A DNA stretch of 64,000 nucleotides from Corynebacterium camporealensis (GTDB lineage: Bacteria; Actinomycetota; Actinomycetes; Mycobacteriales; Mycobacteriaceae). Position numbers and translations under genes: made by a program. Shown in pieces: positions 1-6,508 of the stretch. The stretch's first letter is position 1, and each line of letters begins with the position of its first letter. The DNA is taken from contig NZ_CP011311.1 in assembly GCF_000980815.1 (NCBI RefSeq), positions 1,565,815 through 1,629,814 of the forward strand, written 5' to 3'. The notes below the pieces were generated by a model. That model did not search any database. It was not told where the DNA came from and saw only the letters and a program-made list of their open reading frames with translations.

Positions 1-742
1 CCTCGGCGGTCTGGACGGCGTCCTGGCCGATCATGGAGTCGATGACGAAGAAGACCTCGTCCGGGTTGACCGCATCGCGAATGTTGCGCGCCTGGGTCAT
101 CAGGGTCTCGTCAATACCGAGGCGACCTGCGGTATCGATAATGACCACGTCGTGCTGGCTGCGCTTGGCTTCCTCGATACCCTGCTGGGCCACCGCCACC
201 GGGTCACCATGCGAGGTGCCCATCTCGTGCTCGTGGGAATCCAGCGAGGTGCCCGGGTCTGGGGCAAACGTGGTGACGTCGGCACGCTTGCCGACGATTT
301 CCAGCTGCTGCACCGCACCTGGACGCTGCAGGTCACAGGCGACCAGCATTGGGGTATGGCCCTGCTTGGCGAGGTGCTTGGCCAGCTTGCCGGCCAGGGT
401 GGTCTTACCGGCACCTTGCAGACCAGCCAGCATGATGACGGTCGGCGGGTTCTTGGCCAGGTTGATTCGGCGGGTTTCGCCACCGAGGATGTCGATGAGC
501 TCCTCGTTGACGATCTTGATAACCTGCTGGGCCGGGTTCAACGCCTCAGAAACTTCAGCGCCGGCCGCCCGCTGCTTGATGCGCTTGATAAAGCCGCGCA
601 CCACGGTCAGCGAGACGTCGGCTTCGAGCAGGGCCAGGCGGATTTCACGCGCGGTGGCGTTAATGTCGGCTTCGGTCAGCTTGCCTTTTCCGCGCAAGCC
701 AGACAGGGCGGATTGCAGGCGGTCTGATAGAGACTCAAACAC
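1..742 (-). CDS. ffh: Signal recognition particle GTPase Ffh (5' part; gene runs off the window)
   Basis: Ffh binds signal peptides as they leave the ribosome and, with SRP RNA, hands the ribosome to the receptor FtsY at the membrane. The N-terminal four-helix N domain begins VFESLSDRLQSALSGLRGKG. It is followed by the G domain with P-loop GLQGAGKTT, DLQRPGAVQQL and DTAGRLGIDE. Only about 247 residues are inside the window; the end of the G domain and the methionine-rich M domain lie beyond position 1. The start is a GTG at 740-742, which fits the family N-terminus and has a GGGGAG ribosome site about 10 bases upstream. It follows glnD on the same strand after a 50-base gap, and its receptor gene ftsY is also in this window. 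Confidence 0.95.
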   Translation of the reverse strand, partial: MFESLSDRLQSALSGLRGKGKLTEADINATAREIRLALLEADVSLTVVRGFIKRIKQRAAGAEVSEALNPAQQVIKIVNEELIDILGGETRRINLAKNPPTVIMLAGLQGAGKTTLAGKLAKHLAKQGHTPMLVACDLQRPGAVQQLEIVGKRADVTTFAPDPGTSLDSHEHEMGTSHGDPVAVAQQGIEEAKRSQHDVVIIDTAGRLGIDETLMTQARNIRDAVNPDEVFFVIDSMIGQDAVQTAE

Positions 743-792
743 TACTTCGTCGCTCCCCTTGGATTAGATAAGTTAAGTTCAACTATCTCAGC

Positions 793-2907
793 CTAGTCGT
801 TGACTAGTGCTGCGGTCACATTTCCGACCACTGCGGCGCGGTTTATCGGCCCGCGCAGTTGGATATGAACGATCATCGTCGCGCCCATGATTTCGTGGCT
901 CATCCAGTCCATCTCCGGCAGTGCGGCAATCAGGTGGCCGAGTGCGCCGATGCGTTCGACGGTGCGCACGACCAGGATGCCTCCGTGCTGAAATTCCGCG
1001 GTGGTCGGTTCCGAGGAAATCTCGGGCAACCTCGAGTACGTGCCGGACTTAAAGGATTGGATGAAACGGGCTTCGTCGGCGGCATCGGCAAGCGTTTGCT
1101 GCACGGTGCGGATGTCGAATTCGGCGGCGAAGCCACCGTCGTCGCCGCGGACCATGCGCGAGCGCACCACGGTCCAGCCCAGGGCGGCAATCAGGGCAAG
1201 GACGGGCCCGGCCTCAGCTTGGCTGTTTCCACGCCACAGCACGCTAAGTTGGTCTTCTTCCCAGTCCACGCGCAGGCCTACCCCATCGATATCGCGCGGG
1301 ACACCGACGACGGGTCGCAGGACGGGGCCTGGCTGCAAGGCTTCCAGGGCGCGGCTGGTCATGATTTCCACGGCAGAAGCCAGGCGGGTGGTCCAGACAC
1401 CAGGCCCGGTGGATTCGGCATCGGAGCGGGCCAAGACGGCCAACAGGTTGATAATCAGTGGGTCGTAGTGGGCGGCATCAAGAAGCGCTTCGCGGGCTTC
1501 GTCGCTGCGCGGGTCCATGCGCGCGGCCAGGCGGGCAAGCGTGGTGTGCTCGGCAACGATGGTTTGTACGCGCGAGCGGTCGGCGACATCGAAACGCATG
1601 CGCGCGGCTTGGCGGGTGACTAGCTCGGCGCCGACCTGTTCGTGCGGGCGGTTGTAGCCCTTGCCGATGTCGTGGAAAAGCGCGGCAAGCAGCAGCAGGT
1701 CGGGGCGGGCAACGGTGGTGCGCTGCTGGGCGCAGCTAGCGACGGTGGCAATGGTGTGGGAGTCGACCGAATGAATGTGGGTGCGCTCGCGCGGGAGCAG
1801 GCCGCGGATGTGTGCCCAGTCGGGTACGAGTTTTTCCCACAGCCCGTACTGGTCGAGCTGGCGGATAAGACGCGGGGTGTCCTCGGGCGAGGAGATGGCG
1901 GCGTAGAAGTCATCGACGGCGGCCTTGGGCCAGCGCTCGGGTGGGTCGGGCAGTTGTTGGAGCTGCTCCCAGGTCACCGGTGCGATGGGACGACCGGTAC
2001 GCGCGGCAGCGGCGGCGACGCGGGTGAGCAACCAGGGGTCGTCCAGGTTGGGTTTGCGCGAGAGCATAATCTGCCCGGCGGCATCGACGACATCGACGTC
2101 CAAGGGGCGGCGGGTATCGGTCACGCTGCGCTTGCCGATGACCCCTCGGGCCACCGCCAGCCCGCGCTCCAGCGCCCTATCGATGGCCGTGGCAGCACGG
2201 ACCAGTTCGGCGTTGAGTTCGTAGCGGTCGGCAAAGCCTAGATCGTGGGCGATGTCGGCGGCGAATTCGGGGTCAAGAGTGTCGCGGTGGCGCCGGGCTT
2301 GGACGTGGAGAAGGGTGCGGACATCGAGAAGCAGGTTCTTTTGCTCGGATAAGTCCGGGTTGTCGCAGAGGTTGCCCAGCGACAGCGCGCGGAGGAGTTG
2401 GATATCGCGCAGGCCACCGCGGCCGTTCTTGAGATCTGGGTTGGTCATGGTTGCCACGGCGCCGGAGCGGCGCCAGCGGGCAATGGCGGTGTCGATGAAG
2501 CTGTCGAAGCTGCGCTGGAGTTGGCGGCGCCAGGCGGCAAGCAGTTGGGCGCGGGCGACATCGACAAGCTTTTTGCTTCCGGCGACATAGCCTAAGTCGA
2601 GCTGGGCGAATCCGGCGGAGGCGTCCTGTTCGGCGATCGCGGCGCATTCTTGCGGGGTGCGCACGGCGTAGTCGAGGTGGTACTTCGCCTCCCAGACCGG
2701 GTACCAAAGGTTGGAGACCAGTTCGGGGTCGAGCTCCGTATCAGCGCCGTGGAGCAGGATGAGGTCGAGGTCGGAGCGCGGGGTCATCTCCCGGCGGGCA
2801 AAAGAGCCGGTGGCGGCTAGCGCGGTGCCGGGTGGAAGGTCGAGTTGGTGGATAACGGCAAGGGCCGCCTCATAGGAGGCGGCCCTAATCTCAGCGGGGC
2901 TAGTCAC
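793..2907 (-). CDS. glnD: PII-protein nucleotidyltransferase / nucleotidyl-removing enzyme GlnD
   Basis: GlnD senses nitrogen status and modifies the PII protein encoded just upstream. In corynebacteria the modification is reported to be adenylylation rather than uridylylation. At 704 residues it is shorter than the roughly 890 of E. coli. The nucleotidyltransferase motif GSFARREMTPRSDLDL is near residues 34-49, the HD hydrolase motif LFHDIGKGYNRPHEQ sits mid-protein, and one clear ACT-like domain closes the C-terminus (GILVVRTVERIGALGHLIAA); enterobacterial GlnD has two. The start is GTG, three bases after the glnK stop, so the two genes are translated from one message. No amtB is present in this operon. 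Confidence 0.95.
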   Translation of the reverse strand: MTSPAEIRAASYEAALAVIHQLDLPPGTALAATGSFARREMTPRSDLDLILLHGADTELDPELVSNLWYPVWEAKYHLDYAVRTPQECAAIAEQDASAGFAQLDLGYVAGSKKLVDVARAQLLAAWRRQLQRSFDSFIDTAIARWRRSGAVATMTNPDLKNGRGGLRDIQLLRALSLGNLCDNPDLSEQKNLLLDVRTLLHVQARRHRDTLDPEFAADIAHDLGFADRYELNAELVRAATAIDRALERGLAVARGVIGKRSVTDTRRPLDVDVVDAAGQIMLSRKPNLDDPWLLTRVAAAAARTGRPIAPVTWEQLQQLPDPPERWPKAAVDDFYAAISSPEDTPRLIRQLDQYGLWEKLVPDWAHIRGLLPRERTHIHSVDSHTIATVASCAQQRTTVARPDLLLLAALFHDIGKGYNRPHEQVGAELVTRQAARMRFDVADRSRVQTIVAEHTTLARLAARMDPRSDEAREALLDAAHYDPLIINLLAVLARSDAESTGPGVWTTRLASAVEIMTSRALEALQPGPVLRPVVGVPRDIDGVGLRVDWEEDQLSVLWRGNSQAEAGPVLALIAALGWTVVRSRMVRGDDGGFAAEFDIRTVQQTLADAADEARFIQSFKSGTYSRLPEISSEPTTAEFQHGGILVVRTVERIGALGHLIAALPEMDWMSHEIMGATMIVHIQLRGPINRAAVVGNVTAALVND

Positions 2908-2910
2908 GTG

Positions 2911-3249
2911 CTAGATAGCGGTTTCGCCACGCTCGCCGGTGCGGACTCGGATGACATCTTCGACGGGGCTGACCCAAATCTTGCCATCGCCGATCTTGCC
3001 GGTGTAGGCAGCTTCGACGACTGCGGAGATGATTTCTTCGGCGCGCTCGTCGGTCGAGAGGATTTCGAGTTTGACCTTAGGCACGAAATCGGTGGCGTAT
3101 TCGGCACCGCGGTAGACCTCGCTGTGGCCGCGCTGCTGACCAAAGCCCTGGATTTCGGTCACGGTCAAGCCGAAGACCTCCTGCTGCTCGAGGGCCTCGC
3201 GGACCTCCGGCAGGGTGAAAGGCTTGACGACGGCGGTAATCAGCTTCAT
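2911..3249 (-). CDS. glnK: Nitrogen regulatory PII protein GlnK
   Basis: This trimeric PII signal protein reports nitrogen and energy state. In Corynebacterium glutamicum, adenylylated GlnK binds AmtR and relieves repression. The 112 residues match the family length. The start MKLITAVVKPFTLPEVREAL and the T-loop RGHSEVYRGAEY are intact; Tyr51 of the T-loop is the residue modified by GlnD. The C-terminal signature GKIGDGKIWV is also present. The ribosome site AAAGGG lies 8 bases before ATG. It is the first gene of a glnK-glnD unit. The gene upstream is mnhG of the Mrp operon, not amtB as in C. glutamicum, which raises the question of which ammonium channel GlnK partners. Confidence 0.97.
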   Translation of the reverse strand: MKLITAVVKPFTLPEVREALEQQEVFGLTVTEIQGFGQQRGHSEVYRGAEYATDFVPKVKLEILSTDERAEEIISAVVEAAYTGKIGDGKIWVSPVEDVIRVRTGERGETAI

Positions 3250-3299
3250 GTTCGTTTCCCTTTGCTTGTATTCGCGTCCAAGTTAAATCTTTTTAACCC

Positions 3300-3305
3300 A
3301 TAGTA
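3300..3305 (-). promoter_or_regulatory. Candidate -10 box for glnK-glnD
   Basis: The minus strand reads TACTAT here, matching the corynebacterial TANNNT -10 pattern. It would start a transcript around 3293, giving a leader of about 43 bases before the glnK ATG, with the AAAGGG ribosome site inside it. No convincing -35 is visible. Confidence 0.4.
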
Positions 3306-3309
3306 TTGC

Positions 3310-3678
3310 TTAGTTCGCATCCGGGTCGGAGATGACAGACGCACCGTGTTCGCGATCGCGGCGAGCATGCTTGACGTCGGTGACTGTCACACCGTAGATG
3401 GAACGGCCCATGTAGAACGAGCCGACCGAGCCGATGATCCAGACGCCCAGGCAGGCAACGATGATGCGCCAGAGCGGGCCGAAGGAAAAGCCCTCGGCGC
3501 CGTATTCGACGATGATCTTTGCCAACAGAAGCAGCGGGACGGCCAGGCCGATGGTCGGGCCTAGCAGGTTGACTCGGGTCAATGCGTCCGGGGCGCGCCA
3601 GACCGATACTGCGGTGGCAACGACCAAGAATGTTGCAATGACAATGAGTACTGCGGCTACGATTTCGTAGATAGCCAT
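3310..3678 (-). CDS. mnhG: Mrp/Mnh Na+/H+ antiporter subunit G
   Basis: This is the small membrane subunit of the multi-subunit Mrp cation/proton antiporter. It has 122 residues with three predicted membrane helices, including MAIYEIVAAVLIVIATFLVV at the N-terminus and a helix containing TRVNLLGPTIGLAVPLLLL, in which the PhaG-type DALTRVNLLGP stretch is recognisable. It is the last gene of the A(B)-C-D-E-F-G operon, 2 bases after mnhF. The C-terminal tail after the last helix is short, hydrophilic and charged. Confidence 0.9.
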   Translation of the reverse strand: MAIYEIVAAVLIVIATFLVVATAVSVWRAPDALTRVNLLGPTIGLAVPLLLLAKIIVEYGAEGFSFGPLWRIIVACLGVWIIGSVGSFYMGRSIYGVTVTDVKHARRDREHGASVISDPDAN

Positions 3679-3680
3679 TG

Positions 3681-3971
3681 TTATCGCCTGCCCTTCGAGA
3701 TGATGCGCGCCATGGAGAAGGTCGGAAGCACACCGCAGGCAATTGCGGCCAGCAGTGCGATGTCCCAGGACATCGGCGCGGCGTTGGTGACCGACCAGGT
3801 CAGATACATACAGATCATGCCGTAGAAGACCACGTCCGACATCACCGTGCGGGTGAGTTCGTCGCGGGTGCGCAAGGCCAGCAGCAGGCCAGACATGGCG
3901 GCTGCGCCCATGATGAACACACAGACGAAGACGATCCAGCCAAAAGGGGTCATAGTGCCGAAATCTAACAT
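3681..3971 (-). CDS. mnhF: Mrp/Mnh Na+/H+ antiporter subunit F
   Basis: A 96-residue subunit with three membrane helices and the MrpF-type core RTRDELTRTVMSDVVFYGM, where charged residues flank the second helix. The usual length for the family is about 90-95. It sits between mnhE (5-base gap) and mnhG (2-base gap), so translational coupling is likely. It has no catalytic role of its own; within the family it is needed for assembly of a working Mrp complex. Confidence 0.9.
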   Translation of the reverse strand: MLDFGTMTPFGWIVFVCVFIMGAAAMSGLLLALRTRDELTRTVMSDVVFYGMICMYLTWSVTNAAPMSWDIALLAAIACGVLPTFSMARIISKGRR

Positions 3972-3976
3972 GGCGT

Positions 3977-4501
3977 TTACTCCTTGTCCTTGCTGCGCGG
4001 CTGCTTGCGCAGCGCGGGCCTAGGTTTGGCGACCTCGTCTGCGTTCAGCGCGGTATCTTCCTGCTGTGCGATTTCGGGTGCGCGGATCTGGCGGCCGACG
4101 GTCTCGAGTGGGTACTCGTAGAAGGCCTCGTCCAGCTCGTCGTAGTCGCCTTGGCCTGGCACGCCATAGTCGATGCCCTTGACCTTCGGTGCCAAGCGCT
4201 CTTCCATATCGGCGAGGTCTTCCATGACGGATGCCGGGTCAGAGCCCTGGGCGGCCTGGACGATCACGATGCGCGGCAGGCCTTCGCGCGGAGGTTCGCG
4301 CAGGCCCAGCGACAGCGTGCCAGGGGTGGCGGTGATCGACGAGGTAAACCAGAAGATTTCCCACGCCGTGTTCACGCGCAGCGGGTAGCGCAGGATAACG
4401 GGATTGTACTCCGGGTCTTTTTTGAACGCGGAGAAAGCCAAGCCGAAACCTGCGACGTAGATTTCTTTAATCAGCCAGAGTGCGTAGGTGATGTAATGCA
4501 T
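3977..4501 (-). CDS. mnhE: Mrp/Mnh Na+/H+ antiporter subunit E
   Basis: A 174-residue subunit with the MrpE pattern: an N-terminal membrane segment (LWLIKEIYVAGFGLAFSAF), the conserved middle RYPLRVNTAWEIFWFTSSIT followed by TPGTLSLGL, and a soluble C-terminal part. The C-terminus carries a charged extension rich in Lys and Arg (about residues 150-174) beyond the family core. The gene starts directly after the mnhD stop with no gap and is 5 bases from mnhF. Confidence 0.9.
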   Translation of the reverse strand: MHYITYALWLIKEIYVAGFGLAFSAFKKDPEYNPVILRYPLRVNTAWEIFWFTSSITATPGTLSLGLREPPREGLPRIVIVQAAQGSDPASVMEDLADMEERLAPKVKGIDYGVPGQGDYDELDEAFYEYPLETVGRQIRAPEIAQQEDTALNADEVAKPRPALRKQPRSKDKE

Positions 4502-6043
4502 TTAACGGCCCTCCTGGATGGAGTTGACGTCGGGGACGGCGACGGGGTCATCGCCAAGCACTGCGTCAGCGTACGCGCCGGTATCCAGCAGGTCAGCCGA
4601 GGCGGTGAGCGTGATGTCGATAACGGGGCCGGCGATGAAGAACATCAGCAGCGAGCCCATAATCAGTGCCGCCGATGGGGCCATGAGCTTCTTGCGGATG
4701 ATCAGCTCGTCCGGGACCTTGTTGGCCGGCAGTGGCTTGCCCCAGAAGACTTCGCGCCACACACGCAGCATGGCGAGGAAGGCAGCGAAGGAGGCAATGA
4801 CGATAAACGCGATGACCACCCAGGCCCAGCCGGAACCAGTTCGCGCGATTTCGAAGACCATCATGACCTTGCCCCACATGCCGGAAAATGGCGGGAAGCC
4901 CACGACGGAGAAGGCGCCGGCGGCAAAAATCCAGGCGATGATCGGGTCGCGCCGTGCCAGACCGGAAAGCTTGGCCAGGCGGCCGGTGCCGTAGGTTTCT
5001 TCGATGGCACCGGAGGCCAGAATGAGCGAGCCGACGGTGAGCATGTGGTGGATGGTGTACAGGATGCCGGCTGCCAGGGCGCGCTGCGGGTCATCGCCAG
5101 TAAAGGCGAGCATGACCAGGATAAACGGCATGCCGTTGAGCATCTGGTAGCCGAGCACGCGGCGGATGGAGTTTTCAGCCAGCCCACCGAAGGCACCAAC
5201 GACCATGGAGAGGATCATCGTGATGATGATCAGCACGCCCCAGCGGGTGTCCATGTCGAAGAGGTGGACGTAGATGCGGTAGAGCATGTACACCGCGACC
5301 TTGGTGTGCAGGCCGGAGAACAGGCCCATCACGGCAGCCGAGGTGCCCGGGTAGGTGCGCGGCAGCCAGGACTGGACCGGGAAGACACCGGCCTTGGCGG
5401 CAATCGCGATAACAATCAGGCCTGCGGCGACAGTGCCCGGGCCGTTACCGGCGGCAATACCCTGCAGGGCGGCGATGTTCACTGCGCCTGCCACGGAGTA
5501 CATGTAGCCGACACCGACCACCAGCAGCGTGGAGGCGAACAGATTCACCAGCACGAAGGCACGACCGGCAGCCAGGCGGGACCAGGTACCGGACATGGTG
5601 ATAAGGCCGTAGGACGGCAGCAGCATGACCTCGATGAACACGAAGAAGTTAAAGAGGTCGGCTGTGAGCAGTGCACCGCAGACACCGGTGATAAGAATCA
5701 GCGTCAGCGAGGCGTAGTAGCGCGATTTCGTCTCGCCACCGACGATGGCGAACCAGTTCGCGCCAAAGGCCACGATCATCGTGGTGATCAGCATTAAGGC
5801 GGAGAAGGTATCGGCCACAAACGGGATACCGACGTTGCCCAGGTAGCCACCGACGGTGTGGGCGACCACGCCGTGTTCGATGGTGTAGATCATCAGCGCC
5901 AGGGAGGCGAAAATGCCTGCGCCCGGGATGATGAGCATGATGGCATCGCGAACTGCGCGCCACGGAGCAAGCAGGGCCAGGGCCGCTGCGACCAGCGGGA
6001 CACCGGCGAACAGCGGAAGGAGTTGTTCAACGACAGACTGCAT
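4502..6043 (-). CDS. mnhD: Mrp/Mnh Na+/H+ antiporter subunit D
   Basis: A 513-residue polytopic subunit of the NuoN/NuoM-like proton-translocating family. Family motifs are visible: the glutamate helix LFNFFVFIEVMLLPSYGLI, the lysine helix AAKAGVFPVQSWLPRTYPGT and AVMGLFSGLHTKVAVYMLYR. With MnhA it is the presumed ion-pumping part. The hydrophilic C-terminal tail is about 25 residues. It abuts mnhC on one side and mnhE on the other with no spacer, a tightly packed operon. Confidence 0.95.
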   Translation of the reverse strand: MQSVVEQLLPLFAGVPLVAAALALLAPWRAVRDAIMLIIPGAGIFASLALMIYTIEHGVVAHTVGGYLGNVGIPFVADTFSALMLITTMIVAFGANWFAIVGGETKSRYYASLTLILITGVCGALLTADLFNFFVFIEVMLLPSYGLITMSGTWSRLAAGRAFVLVNLFASTLLVVGVGYMYSVAGAVNIAALQGIAAGNGPGTVAAGLIVIAIAAKAGVFPVQSWLPRTYPGTSAAVMGLFSGLHTKVAVYMLYRIYVHLFDMDTRWGVLIIITMILSMVVGAFGGLAENSIRRVLGYQMLNGMPFILVMLAFTGDDPQRALAAGILYTIHHMLTVGSLILASGAIEETYGTGRLAKLSGLARRDPIIAWIFAAGAFSVVGFPPFSGMWGKVMMVFEIARTGSGWAWVVIAFIVIASFAAFLAMLRVWREVFWGKPLPANKVPDELIIRKKLMAPSAALIMGSLLMFFIAGPVIDITLTASADLLDTGAYADAVLGDDPVAVPDVNSIQEGR

Positions 6044-6505
6044 TTACTTCTCCCCTTCCTCAGTATGCGCGGCCGACTTCTTGCCCTCGATGCGCTTGAT
6101 GTGGTCCAGCTGGTCCTCGGAGCGCTGGCGGATATGGCGGTTCTGGGCGTCGCGGCCCAGGGTGGAAAAGGCGTGGTCGACGGTGTTGTCGTCGACAGGC
6201 TCGACAACGTCGGTGTCATCGTTAGGCCCCATAGCAGCCAGTGTCAGCAGGATGGTCGAGGTTGCCATGGCGATAACCACGGCGGTCAGGACGAATGCCT
6301 GCGGCAGCGGGTCGGCCATCTCGGATGCGTCGTTGACCGAGGGGAAGGCCTCGCCGCGGTAGGAGTACACGCCGGTAGCCAGCAGGGTCAGGTTGGCGCC
6401 GTGACCAAAGGCCATCATGCCCAACACGATGCGCACCAGACCGCGCTGTTGGATGAGGTAGACGGCGGAACCGATAAGGATGCCGATGGTTAGTGCAAGA
6501 AACAT
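6044..6505 (-). CDS. mnhC: Mrp/Mnh Na+/H+ antiporter subunit C
   Basis: A 153-residue NuoK-like subunit with three helices (for example IGILIGSAVYLIQQRGLVRI, then MMAFGHGANLTLLATG). The family core is about 115 residues; the last 45 or so form a charged cytoplasmic tail rich in Asp, Glu, Lys and Arg. It follows mnhA after 3 bases and abuts mnhD. Confidence 0.93.
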   Translation of the reverse strand: MFLALTIGILIGSAVYLIQQRGLVRIVLGMMAFGHGANLTLLATGVYSYRGEAFPSVNDASEMADPLPQAFVLTAVVIAMATSTILLTLAAMGPNDDTDVVEPVDDNTVDHAFSTLGRDAQNRHIRQRSEDQLDHIKRIEGKKSAAHTEEGEK

Positions 6506-6508
6506 GTT

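Noticed and set aside
3285..3305. A possible AmtR box upstream of glnK (CTATGGGTTAAAAAG on the minus strand)
   Set aside because: Only one half-site is right; with six bases between, the second half reads AAAA rather than ATAG. The gdhA site is much better.
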